From: CAWGOF01 sp963824225
GTDB taxonomy: Bacteria > Acidobacteriota > Polarisedimenticolia > Polarisedimenticolales > Polarisedimenticolaceae
NCBI GenBank assembly: GCA_963824225.1
Contig: CAWGOF010000001.1
Span: forward strand, 434,001-498,000
DNA: 64,000 nucleotides
Reading direction: 5' to 3'
Below the pieces are notes generated by a model that was not told the origin of the DNA, did not search any database, and saw only the letters and a list, made by a program, of their open reading frames with translations. Each line of letters opens with the position of its first letter. The stretch's first letter is position 1. Made by a program: the position numbers and the translations under genes. This document shows, one piece after another, positions 48,001 to 58,336 of this stretch.

Positions 48001-48240
48001 CGCCGTGAGGCGCATTCGCAGCAGATCGAGCTCGACCGAGCTGACGCGGAGCGTCAGGCCGTACTCGCGCTCGAGCGCGTCGGTGACGCGCTCGACGAGC
48101 CAGGTCTCGAGGTGCGGACGCGTCGCCAGCACGGCCAGCACGACGAGCAGCGCGCCGACGATGGCGATCGGGCGCAGCACCCGCAGGCGGCCGCGCGCCC
48201 GGCGTGGCGCTTCGTGCGACCCAGGGGAGAACCGCGGCAC
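42088..48240 (-). CDS. TamB-BamA fusion: inner-membrane-anchored TamB joined to POTRA/Omp85 outer-membrane barrel
   Basis: One uninterrupted 2,050-codon gene. Residues ~22-40 are a membrane helix (PIAIVGALLVVLAVLA). Residues ~45-1300 are an AsmA/TamB-type beta-rich region. It ends in a full TamB C-terminal domain: GGRIEYRGVRYQVRSGTLDF, LTSSPALSTQDIVALLATGR, LYSHRADQAEEDLYQVEW and NGGIGANLYYTQRYWW. A Pro/Ala-rich linker (about residues 1303-1325) has no signal peptide. Five POTRA-like units follow (about 1326-1722), each closing with a GYxxxxV-type turn (RRGYLEAEVFV, SRGYFAVDVEY, NEGYLSVHVE). The Omp85 barrel (about 1723-2050) has VRGF in STVRGFDTDRLG and ends QFFFSIGNSF, with C-terminal Phe. 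TamA has three POTRAs and BamA five, so the second half is BamA-like. Start is GTG; a ribosome site is not evident. It lies 34 bp after the DksA-like gene. Confidence 0.9.
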   Translation of the reverse strand: MPRFSPGSHEAPRRARGRLRVLRPIAIVGALLVVLAVLATRPHLETWLVERVTDALEREYGLTLRVSSVELDLLRMRLTATDVVVESAAGAPGKLSISVPYARIDLAFGSLAGLRRGRVRIDGLLLDHPRVTTDAEWIRARRPKAQRREPLAIDLVARRVRLTEGVWIHEDREHAFNLAVERTELQASVASDGRTMTGDLRAEAHVTHGALAQPIDARVATQFRLRGTRLELLDASVRAAPGEIGGTAVVELAGPLQVDATVRARSDLALLARLLPAGSALRSGSLAATLSLTHDAGPWRVEGPIEVRDLRVARFDVAHIRGTLTIDGPRATLADVSAAVLGGAARGKVDLPLGAAAVATVDLEVEDIDAAGLFSWLGVPLPVRGRTAGTLRAQGQPVARRTWNGEGSFAITASAADAQGVPCSGSGTFRIDDGRLELSAAELQTPDTTFALDVRADLAVRPITGEIRLDGTTTNAATTQRDVLRILAATGLRAPDLAQRPVTGSGALAARFALGGRAEIDLELDLADGSWGPEPFDRARLALESRPGRIEIRELDVARGTARLHGALGFAPDPLVVRTVDLDASDVEVADLAALFGVTTDLRGRATGMLRAARVESGLAGQGALSLSSGRWLGEPFDEATAALRVAADKIEFDDVRVHGPAIDLEGSATLDLTTYHVAARVTSGRARIAKLAVWRDTPSPIEVELSVSGPLEVDEHGAHAVFDLASDDLHVGPLWLGSVGGQLELRPGEAELRLAGLEPGGFRTTAVVALAAPFPMRADLTLEDWSIDRTRNADLPARIRLGGQFDASGPLGDPATWDVDGTVTQGTIEVGTRSFELAEAVPLTIHGGVLDFGPFGLRGDAVDLHGRVRYTISSDAVDATLDGTIDLAASALVVPELRAEGSVALAIEAHGTLAAPDLVGSLHLTRGRLRYLGLPYRLEALSADVTLRGSTAEITALHGVIGGGEVDGTGRVEIGAGGVRSFEIALDGRGVRLEIPEGFDGVYDARLDVGGTPERIQVRGQAELLRGLWSSELEGPQLFGGSGREYAPGESSDLAQRTFLDIDVHAPNRVWIRNRLAEIESAVDLQVGGTIERPQVLGRVFALEGGRIEYRGVRYQVRSGTLDFTNPDRIEPYVTLEADTSVAGYEIQLRASGTPDRLTYELTSSPALSTQDIVALLATGRTLSDLDTGTVGSSGFTGDVAANYFAGVLTDPFEDQLASLVGLDTLRVDPLTIDRQDPTTRVTLGKEIRDDLSVLYSHRADQAEEDLYQVEWRANRRATVTAERATNGGIGANLYYTQRYWWRRPTPDAAPGTATPARAAPGGPRVGAVTVAADERFGPDELRQRLTLKTGDAYRRADVYIGVESLRRTLVRRGYLEAEVFVDPVESVPQTFDLDYRVRAGPQYTVEFEGVRSKEERKLRQKLEELWSDSLFVGDLYADSVEAIRSFYQSRGYFAVDVEYELVAGPAPVLRFRVDRGVEVEVSRVVIDGATEVGEERVRRQMLTRPPGFLGRKSFDPAVLEADVAAIRTLYRNEGYLSVHVERPELRLSARGDTVDVRLQIREGPRYTLRKLEFSDVPGIATDQLALWTGLRVGQPVSRGVVADAEAALRRALDHAGRGGATVRVIPTFTPDGLADLRFEVTAGPEMHVAAIRVEGNFLTRDDTILEALDLQVGDTLTREEITRAQRALYRLGTLQSVHVEYQPLREGDDVAQVVYVRVTESRPLRLAVGAGYNTESRVNLSVGSSFDNVAGRGRSIGMRAIVNADLENFQLFGRTPKLFGSTTPGLASLLWETDSQTPGFDVERWSVALRAERTFSPHWQGYLRYAYQLIDVFDIVDPVAVQQEQLEDAQLGSVEGSLTYDTRDDPILATRGLRGTLNVAVFAEPLLSEFSYIRGTAEVSRTWTLAPRLTFVSVARVGIEDRFSGTTEVPISERFFAGGSSTVRGFDTDRLGPVSDDGLPTGGEAMFVLNEELRFPLFSALRGVVFYDAGNVYRRLQDLDPTELRHVLGLGIRFETPIGPLRAEYGWKLDREMGESPGQFFFSIGNSF

Positions 48241-48274
48241 GTGAGCTCGCGGGGCGGCACCGGGGCCGACCCGG

Positions 48275-49027
48275 TCAGGCGTTCAGCTCGTCGTCGTCAT
48301 CGCGATCGGGCTCGATCTCCGGGGCATCGTCGGTCGCATCGTCGTCCGGCTCGTGGTCGTCCTCGACCTCCGCTGGCTCCTCGGCTCCTCGCGGCTCGTC
48401 CTCGTACTCGCCATCGAAGCCGTGGCCCTGCTGCTGGAGCAGCAGCCCCTGCTCCTCGAGCTCCTGGCACCGCACGCAGTGCCGGGCCCACGGCTCGACC
48501 TCGAGCCGTTTCTCCGGGATCTCTTGCCCGCACTGCAGGCACGAGCCGTACTCCCCACGATCGATGCGCAGCAGGGCTTCCTCGATGAGCAGCATCTGGC
48601 GCTGCTCCATCTCGGTCAGCGAGAGCATGAAGTCCCGGTCGTACGAGTTGACCGCGTAGTCAATGTAGTCCTCGGTCCCATCGGTCGCCGTCTCGCGCGT
48701 GCTGCCCCTCCCGCTGCGGTACGCTCCGAGGAGCGCGCGGTGTCGGGTCAGGAGCAGCTCACGGAACCGCGCCGCACGCTTGCGCGCGGCGGCGCGGGCC
48801 GGGCGCGAGAGCTTCACGGGCTTCGGGACGGGCTTCGGAGGTGCGGGGACCACCGCGCGCGCGGCCGACTTGGCCTTGGGCGCCGGGCCCTTCGGAGCGG
48901 CCTTCACTTCGACCTTGGCCGGCCGTGCGCTCGGCGCGGGGCGGGGCGCGGGCGCGGGCTTGGCCGCGGCCCGTGCGGGGGGCCGCTTCTCCGTCCGTTG
49001 CGGGGCCTTCTTGCTCGACTTCTTCAT
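48275..49027 (-). CDS. TraR/DksA-type C4 zinc-finger protein with long tails
   Basis: Intact 250-residue protein. The first ~85 residues are Lys/Pro/Ala-rich and basic. A helical hairpin follows (RFRELLLTRHRALLGAY, LTEMEQRQMLLIEEALLRID). The DksA zinc finger is CLQCGQEIPEKRLEVEPWAR-HCVRC, with spacing C-x2-C-x17-C-x2-C. The last ~60 residues are Glu/Asp-rich. The DxxDxA tip typical of DksA is not evident, so direct ppGpp-type RNA polymerase control is uncertain. ATG 49027 follows GGAG; an ATG nine bases upstream is also possible. It heads a unit with the TamB-BamA gene and has a strong promoter. Confidence 0.83.
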   Translation of the reverse strand: MKKSSKKAPQRTEKRPPARAAAKPAPAPRPAPSARPAKVEVKAAPKGPAPKAKSAARAVVPAPPKPVPKPVKLSRPARAAARKRAARFRELLLTRHRALLGAYRSGRGSTRETATDGTEDYIDYAVNSYDRDFMLSLTEMEQRQMLLIEEALLRIDRGEYGSCLQCGQEIPEKRLEVEPWARHCVRCQELEEQGLLLQQQGHGFDGEYEDEPRGAEEPAEVEDDHEPDDDATDDAPEIEPDRDDDDELNA

Positions 49028-49078
49028 CCGACGCATCTCCGGGGGGGCGCCGAGCAACCCCCGAAAAAAGGGCGCGCC

Positions 49079-49107
49079 ACTATAGTTCCGACGCTCGGAG
49101 CCGTCAA
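49079..49107 (-). promoter_or_regulatory. Promoter of the DksA-like / TamB-BamA unit
   Basis: Minus strand TTGACG (49107-49102), 17 bp, TATAGT (49084-49079), 52 bp before the ATG. Very close to the vegetative consensus. It probably also drives the fusion gene, for which no separate promoter was found in the 34-bp gap. Confidence 0.75.
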
Positions 49108-49124
49108 GGCGCAGCGCGCGGTGC

Positions 49125-51868
<2,744 letters not shown>

Positions 51869-51869
<1 letters not shown>

Positions 51870-53965
51870 TACGCTTTCCTCCCCGCCTCTCCGGCGAGCT
51901 CCCGGATGTCGAAGTCCTGCGTCAGCAGTTCCCGTAGCCGCGCGAGCAACCCGAGGCGATGGGCGCTGGCCTCCGGGTTCTGCGGGTCGAGCACCAGACA
52001 ATCGACGAAGAACCGCTCGACCGGATCGATGAACGTGGCCAGCTCGTCCACGATGGCGCCGTACGCGCGGGCCTGCGCGAGCTCCCGGAGGCGGCCGATC
52101 GCGCGATCGATCTGCTGCTCGAGGGACCGCGCGGCCTCGGCCTCGTCGCGATACGCTCGGCCTGCGGGCCGGGGTCCCGCCTGGGCCAAGATGTGGTCGA
52201 CCCGGTCGGTCAGCTGGACCAGCTTGCGAAAGTCCTCGCGGCCGCGCACGCGGGTCAGCGCGTCGAGTCGCGCGCGCACGTCCCCCGCGGCCCAGCCGAG
52301 CGCGGCCGCGTCGACGTTCGGGCGCAGCGCCGCACGGATCTCGTTGCTCGTGAACGCGAGATCTCGGAACGTGGCGCTGCGCCGATCGGCGAGGAACGCG
52401 AGCAGCGCGTCCGACCCGCCGGCGAGCCGTGCCAGCGCGTCGAGGCCCAGCGGCCAGTCCCGCGCGAGCAGGATGCGCAGGATCCCGTTGCCCGCCCGGC
52501 GCAGGGCGAACGGATCCTTCGACCCCGACGGCCGCTCGCCGGCACCGAGGAGCGCGGCGATCGTGTCCAGCTTGTCGGCCACGGCGACGACGGCGCCGAT
52601 CTCGGTTTCGGGCAGCGGGTCGTCCGGCCCGGCGGGACGGTAATGCTCGTACACCGCCCGGGCGATCTCCTCGTCGGCACCTTCGGCGCGAAGGAGCAGG
52701 CCCCCGGCGATGCCCTGCAGCTCGGGGAACTCGCCGACGAGTCCGGTCACGAGGTCGTTCTTCGCCAGGCGGGCCGCGCGCTCGGCCAGATCGACGCGCC
52801 GCGGATCGAGGCCGATGGCCCGGGCCAGGGCGCCAGCGAGCGCGGCCGTGCGCTCGGCCTTGTCGGCATAGCTCCCGGCCCGCGCGTGGAACGCGACCCC
52901 TGCGAGATCGGCGCCGCGCGCCGCGAGCTCGACCTTGCGATCCTCCGTCCAGAAGAAGCGCGCGTCCTCGAGGCGGCCCGACACGACCCACTCGTTGCCG
53001 CGCCGCACGTGACCCGCGGTGTCCCGGTCGGTGTTCGCCACCGCGAGGAAACCGGCGACGAGCCCCCCGCCGGGCGCGTCGATCGCGAACGCCTTCTGGT
53101 GGTGCCGCAGCGTCGTCACGAGGATCTCGCGCGGCAGGTCGAGGTACGCCCGATCGAACGTCCCGCCGACGACGCCGGGCCATTCGAGCAGGTCGGCGAC
53201 CTCGTTGAGCAGCGCGGGGTCCGGGACGAGCGTGCCCCCGAGCCGTCGAGCCAAGGCGTCGAGCGTCGATGCCAGCTCGGCGCGCCGACGCGCCGGATCG
53301 GCGATCACCGCGCCGCGCTCGAGGGCGGACGCGTACTCGTCGGCGTGCGTGAGCACGATCGGTCCCGCTGCGAGGAACCGGTGCGCCGCGCTCGTTCGAC
53401 CGGCCGTCACGCCGAACATCGAGATCGGGAGGATCTCGGCTCCGTGGAGCGCCACGAGCCAGTGCACGGGTCTGACCCACCTTGGCGTTCCGTCGGCCCA
53501 GCGCATCGTCTTGGGGAACGACATCGCCTGGACCGCGCCGGGGAGCTGCTCGGCGAGGATCTCGGCCAGCGGCCGTCCGGCGACGCGGCGCTGGATCCCG
53601 GCGTAGGCCCCGCGCTCCGTGCGCATCTCGACGAGCGCGCGTGGATCGATCCCGTGCTTCGCGGCGAAGCCCCTGGCGGCCTGCGTCGGCGCGCCGTCGG
53701 CACCGAACGCCGCCCGACTCGGCGGCCCGAGCAGCGTCTCGTCCCGATCGGGCTGCCGCGCGGCGACCCCTTCGCAGCGCACGGCGATCCGGCGCGAGCC
53801 GCCCCACGCGGTCGTCGCGCCGTGCCCGAGCGACGCGGCGTCGAGCAGACCCACGAGGGCGTGCTCGAGGTCGGCGGCGGCGCGCGGGACCATCCGCGCC
53901 GGGATCTCCTCGCACCCGATCTCGATCAACATGGGCTCGAGCGCGACCTCGGGGGCGCGGCTCAC
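51869..53965 (-). CDS. glyS: Glycyl-tRNA synthetase beta subunit
   Basis: Intact 698-residue beta subunit of the tetrameric (alpha2beta2) GlyRS. It opens LIEIGCEEIPARMVPRA, then FPKTMRWADGTPRWVRPVHW, VEGGTF-like GVVGGTFDRAYLDLPREIL, TTLRHHQKAF and ARFFWTEDRKVEL. The HD-like and anticodon-binding C-terminal region has KNDLVTGLVGEFPELQGI, ADKLDTIAALLGAGERPSGS and DPFALRRAGNGILRIL. GTG 53965 overlaps the glyQ stop (GTGA). Confidence 0.97.
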
Positions 53966-54876
53966 GCCGGCTCCTGCGCCGCGCCCGCGAGCAGCGGGAA
54001 GCCCGCACGCCGCCGGGCTTCGACGTATGCGTCGGCCGCACGGCAGGCCAGGCGTCGCACGCGTCCGATCGCCGCCGCGCGCTCGGTGACGCTGAGCGCG
54101 CCGCGCGCGTCGAGCACGTTGAACAGGTGCGAGCAGCGCAGCGTCGATTCGTAGGCCGGCAGCACGAGCGCTTGGCCCTCGCCCGCGGGCGATTGCCGCT
54201 CGAGCAGCCGCTGCGCCTCGCGCTCCCAGTCGTCGAAGTGCCGGCGCAGGAGCGCGACGTCCGCGTCGACGAACGAGTACTGCGAGTGCTCGACCTCTTC
54301 GGCGCGGCGCACGTCCCCGTAGGACAGGCTCGCGTTCCACGGGATGTCGAAGATGTTGCGGATGTCGTTCAGGAACATGCAGATGCGCTCGATCCCGTAG
54401 GTCAGCTCGACCGAGATCGGGGCGAGCTCCTGTCCCCCGACCTGCTGGAAGTACGTGAACTGGGAGATCTCCATCCCGTCCATCAGCACCTGCCACCCCA
54501 CGCCGGCCGCGCCGAGCGTCGGGGCCTCCCAGTTGTCTTCCTCGAAGCGAATGTCGTGCTCCTGCGGCCGAACGCCGAACGCACGCAGCGAGTCGAGGTA
54601 CTGGTCCTGCACGTCGAGCGGCGCGGGCTTGAGCAGCACCTGGTACTGGTAGTGCTTGTACACGCGCATCGGGTTCTCGCCGAACCGTCCGTCGGCCGGC
54701 CGGCGCGACGGCTGACAGTAGGCGACGCGCCACGGCTCGGGCCCGAGGGCCCGGAAGAACGTGTCCGGATGCATCGTTCCGGCCCCGACCTCGAGATCGT
54801 AGGGCTGGTCGAGCACGCAACCGCGCTCGCCCCAGTAGCGGTGCAGCGCGTGGAGCAGATCTTGGAACGTCGTCAC
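53962..54876 (-). CDS. glyQ: Glycyl-tRNA synthetase alpha subunit
   Basis: Intact 304-residue catalytic alpha subunit, class II. It opens TFQDLLHALHRYWGERGCVL and has QPYDLEVGAGTMHPDTFFR, WRVAYCQPSRRPADGRFGENP (given in part), YKHYQYQVLLKPAP, FEEDNWEAPTLGAAGVGW and GMEISQFTYFQQVGG. ELTYGIERI is class II motif 3. GTG 54876 overlaps the recO stop (GTGA). Confidence 0.98.
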   Translation of the reverse strand: MTTFQDLLHALHRYWGERGCVLDQPYDLEVGAGTMHPDTFFRALGPEPWRVAYCQPSRRPADGRFGENPMRVYKHYQYQVLLKPAPLDVQDQYLDSLRAFGVRPQEHDIRFEEDNWEAPTLGAAGVGWQVLMDGMEISQFTYFQQVGGQELAPISVELTYGIERICMFLNDIRNIFDIPWNASLSYGDVRRAEEVEHSQYSFVDADVALLRRHFDDWEREAQRLLERQSPAGEGQALVLPAYESTLRCSHLFNVLDARGALSVTERAAAIGRVRRLACRAADAYVEARRRAGFPLLAGAAQEPA

Positions 54877-55646
54877 GAGGCGTCCGCCGCTCCGAGGGCC
54901 GCACGCAGGTGCCGATAGCTGCGGAACCGTGTCTCGGCGAACGTCTCGAGCGTTCCGCGCAGCAGCGCTTCGAGGGCCCCGTCCGGTCGCCCGAGCGTGG
55001 GCGGGGCGGGCACCTGGTCCGGTGGCCGGACGCGCGCGGCGGCGCAGAACGCGAGATCCTCGGCCGAGAGCCGCCGGCCCCGTCGCTCGGACGTCGCGTC
55101 ACACGCGCGACACACGACGCGGCTCGTGGGATCGACGAACGCGGGCTCGGGAGCGACGATCGAGGTGCCGCAGCTCGCACAGGCGTCGAGCGCGGGGAGC
55201 AGGCCGTGGATCCGCGCCATCCAGTACTCGAAGTATCGAAGGACGGGCAGCACCGGGACCCGCGCGTCGAGCGCGTCGAGGACGGCGCCGAGCAGCCGGA
55301 ACACCGGGGGATCGGGCTGCTCCTCGCGGGCGAACGCCGAGGCGACCTCGATCACCACGGCGCACGCGGCCTGCAGCGCGGGATCGCTCTGCATCGTGGC
55401 GAACGACCGTTGGCCCTCGACGCCGTCGATCCGCGACAGCTCACGTCCGGGCAGCGCGTCGGTCCAGGCGACGCGCACGCGCGTCAGCGGCTCGAGCGCC
55501 GCCCCGAACCGCTTGCGGCTGCGCCGCGCCGCCTTGGCGACGCCGCGCACCTTGCCGTGCTCCAGGGTGAAGAAGCTCACGATCAGATCGGCTTCGCCCA
55601 GCGGCTGGGTTCGTAGAACGTAGCCCTCGTCCGTGAGCTGCCTCAT
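54873..55646 (-). CDS. recO: DNA repair protein RecO
   Basis: Intact 257-residue mediator that loads RecA on SSB-coated DNA. The OB domain is at the start (DEGYVLRTQPLGEADLIVSF, HGKVRGVAKAARRSRKRFG). The helical middle has YFEYWMARIHGLLPALDAC. A zinc site is formed by CASCG and CRAC. It heads the recO-glyQ-glyS-ppdK operon, whose members overlap by 1 or 4 bases. Confidence 0.94.
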   Translation of the reverse strand: MRQLTDEGYVLRTQPLGEADLIVSFFTLEHGKVRGVAKAARRSRKRFGAALEPLTRVRVAWTDALPGRELSRIDGVEGQRSFATMQSDPALQAACAVVIEVASAFAREEQPDPPVFRLLGAVLDALDARVPVLPVLRYFEYWMARIHGLLPALDACASCGTSIVAPEPAFVDPTSRVVCRACDATSERRGRRLSAEDLAFCAAARVRPPDQVPAPPTLGRPDGALEALLRGTLETFAETRFRSYRHLRAALGAADAS

Positions 55647-55668
55647 GGAGCGCTCGGAAAAGGGGCCG

Positions 55669-55677
55669 ATCCTAGCA
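55669..55677 (-). promoter_or_regulatory. Extended -10 promoter of the recO-glyQS-ppdK operon
   Basis: Minus strand TGC-TAGGAT, 23 bp before the recO ATG and after the era stop (55712). -35 weak. It separates recO from the era operon. Confidence 0.42.
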
Positions 55678-55711
55678 CATCGTCGCGCACGGAACGGCGC
55701 GCGGCCGTGTC

Positions 55712-56617
55712 TCAGGCGAGCCCGAGCTCGCGCAGCGTCCGCTCGTCGTCGCGCCAGTCGCGCCGCGTGCGAACGACGAGGTGCAGGATCGCCGGCCGCC
55801 CGAGACGCCGCTCGATCTCGAGCCGCGCGGCGGTTCCCACGTCGCGAATCCGCGACCCGCCCCGCCCGATCACGATCTTCTTCTGCGAATCGCGCTCGAC
55901 CAGGATCGACGCCGCGACCTCGAGCGTGCGCGAATCGGCGTCGATCCAGTGGTCGACGACGACCGCGGTCGCGTGTGGCAGCTCCTGTCGGAGCTCGGTC
56001 AGCAGCTGCTCGCGAATCCATTCCGCGACGAGCACGCGCTCGGGCTGGTCGGTCAGGAAGTCCGCCGGATACGGCGGCGGGACGCCAGGCAGATGGGACA
56101 GCAGCACGTCGACCAGCGTCTCGAGACCCTCGCCCGTCCGAGCGGAGACCGGCACGACGTCGGCGAACCCGAGCGCGGCGAGCTCGGCCATTTGCGGCAG
56201 GAGCTCCGTGCGCGGGCGCACGAGGTCGACCTTGTTCAGCGCGCAGACACGGTTCTCGGTCGTCCGCATCACGAGATCGGCGGCGCGCCGGTCCCCCGGA
56301 CCGAGCCCGCACTCCGCATCGACGACGAGCAGCCCGACGTCCACCTCGGCCGCCGATCGGGCCGCGATCTCGACCATCGCCTGGTTCATGCGGTGGCGGG
56401 GTTCGTGCAGGCCTGGTGTGTCGACGAACGCCAGCTGGCCCCGATCGGGCAGCGTGAGCACGCCGACGAGGCGCCGGCGCGTGGTCTGGGCCGCGGCACC
56501 GACGGCGGCGAGGTCGACGCCCACGAGCCGGTTGAGCAGCGAGGACTTGCCCACGTTCGTCCATCCCACGAGGGCCACGAACCCGCTACGCTCGGCCGAC
56601 GCTCGGTCCTCGGTCAC
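55712..56617 (-). CDS. era: GTPase Era
   Basis: Intact 301-residue GTPase that matures 16S rRNA/30S subunits. G1 is GWTNVGKSS at about residues 18-26 (Trp-Thr where Arg-Pro is usual), G2 TTRRR, G3 DTPGLHEP, G4 NKVDLV, G5 SARTGEG. The C-terminal KH domain has KKIVIGRGGSRIRDVG and EIERRLG. GTG 56617 overlaps the CBS-protein stop (GTGA). The ybeY-CBS-era order is conserved widely. Confidence 0.96.
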   Translation of the reverse strand: MTEDRASAERSGFVALVGWTNVGKSSLLNRLVGVDLAAVGAAAQTTRRRLVGVLTLPDRGQLAFVDTPGLHEPRHRMNQAMVEIAARSAAEVDVGLLVVDAECGLGPGDRRAADLVMRTTENRVCALNKVDLVRPRTELLPQMAELAALGFADVVPVSARTGEGLETLVDVLLSHLPGVPPPYPADFLTDQPERVLVAEWIREQLLTELRQELPHATAVVVDHWIDADSRTLEVAASILVERDSQKKIVIGRGGSRIRDVGTAARLEIERRLGRPAILHLVVRTRRDWRDDERTLRELGLA

Positions 56618-57898
56618 GGGGTGTCCGCCGAACCGACCTCCGATCCGGATCGACGCACGCGGACGCTCTGCACGCGGCGATCGTCGGCCGCGAGGACCTC
56701 GACCGTCAGACCGTGCACCGACGTGGACTCGCCCGCCGTTGGCACGCGCCCGAACTTCGACACGACGAGTCCCCCGACCGTGTCGAAGTCGCGGTCGCCG
56801 AACTCCACGCCGAACAACGTCTCGAGCTCTTCCACGTGCGCCACCGCGTCGACGACCCACGAGCCGTCGTTCTCCGTCCGTACGAGAGGTGCTTCGGCGT
56901 CGTGCTCGTCGCGGATGTCGCCGACGATCTCCTCCAGGACGTCCTCGAGCGTGACCAGGCCGGCGACGCCGCCGTACTCGTCGACCACGACCACGAGATG
57001 CGTGCGCTGACGCATCTCGGCCAGGAGCTCGGCGGCCGAGAGCGTTTCCGGCACGAACACCGCGGGCCGGACGAACTCGGCGATCGGCCGATCCTCGCCG
57101 TGCTCGTCCCACGCCTGGAACAGGTCGCGGCCGTGCAGCATGCCGACGATGTTGTCGATCGAATCCCGGAACACCGGGAGCCGGGAGTGGCCGACCTCGA
57201 GCAATCGGGTGCGAGCCGCCGCGACCCGCGTGTCGGCCGGGAGCGCGACGATGTCCGTACGGGGGGTCATGATCTCGCGCACGAGCGTCGCGTCGAGATC
57301 GACGATGCCACGCATCATCTCGCCCTCGGTCGCCTCGAGGAGACCGGTCGCGCTCACCGACCTCGATCAGCGCTTCGACCTCCTCTTCCTGCACCGCCTC
57401 GGTCGACTCGGCCGCGCCGGGGGCCGCGGCGCGCAGGCGCTCCTCGAGGCGCCCGAGCGGCGCGAGCAGCGGCAGGAACACCGCGTGGGCGAGCCGTAGG
57501 AGCCAAGCCGTCGTGCGCAGCGCGCGGCGCGGATCGCGGGCGGCGAGCGCACGCGCCACACCGGCCTCGAGGGCCACGGCCCCCACGATCCCGGCCGCGC
57601 CGATGCCGACCGTCGGGCCTCGAGCGACGCCGAGCCCCGCTGCGGCGAGCGTGAAGCCGAGTCCCGCACCGAGCAGACACACCGAGCGTAGGAGCAGCGC
57701 CGCGGCGCGATGGCGGGACGTCGCTCGGGCCACGGTCTCGAGGAACGCGAGCTGCGGCGTCTTCGCTGGCCATCCGGCGCAGCGCCGGACGCGTCAGCGC
57801 CGGCGATCGCCTCGATCGCCACCGACAGCGCCGAGATCGACGATCAGGAGCGCGACGCCGCACACGAGCGCGACGGTGCCGAGCGGCGATTCGCTCAT
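56614..57898 (-). CDS. HlyC/CorC-family protein: membrane domain, CBS pair, CorC_HlyC domain (frameshifted)
   Basis: Cyclin M/CorC-like protein, implicated in Mg2+/Co2+ handling. The N-terminal part has membrane helices (GTVALVCGVALLIVDLGA; LLGAGLGFTLAAAGLGVA; GIVGAVALEAGVARALAA). The intact C-terminal 247 codons hold two CBS motifs (VREIMTPRTDIVALPADT, RLPVFRDSIDNIVGMLHGRD; VVVVDEYGGVAGLVTLEDVLE, given in part). A CorC_HlyC domain with DFDTVGGLVVSKFGRVP follows. Frame changes lie near 57770 and 57355 (approximate). ATG 57898 overlaps the ybeY stop (ATGA). Confidence 0.86.
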
Positions 57899-58336
57899 CG
57901 CGCGAGCTGGCGCGCCAGGCGGCGCTCGAGACGGAGCATCTCGCCGTCGTCGCGCTCGTGGTCGTAGCCCAGCAGGTGCAGATAGCCGTGCAGCACGAGG
58001 CGCTCGAGCTCCCGGGCCAGCGCATGCCGCGGCCCGCGCGCCTGCCGCGCGGCCTGGGCCACCGAGATGGCGATGTCGCCGAGATGGACGCCGACCGTCC
58101 GGACGCCGGCGGCCATCGCCGGGGAACGACAGCACGTCGGTCGTCGTGCGTCCTTGCGCGCGGAAGCGCGCGGTTCAGGCCGATCATCGCGCGGTCCGAC
58201 ACGAGGCACACGGCGAGCGCGTCGCCCCGCACCGGGGGATGCGCGGCGACGAGCCGATCGACGAACGCGCCCAGGGCCCGCGTATCGACGCGCCGCGCAC
58301 GCTGGCGGTTCGACGATCTCGACGCTCGACGCTCAT
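57895..58336 (-). CDS. ybeY: Endoribonuclease YbeY (frameshifted)
   Basis: Metal-dependent endoribonuclease for 16S rRNA 3' maturation and 70S quality control. The H3xH5xH zinc motif is exact in LVLHGYLHLLGYDHERDDGEML. Upstream are VCLVSDRAMIGLNR, TDVLSFPGD and VHLGDIAISV. Frame changes lie near 58310 and 58165-58125 (approximate). ATG 58336 overlaps the pgpH stop (ATGA). The span equals about 147 codons, normal. Confidence 0.92.
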
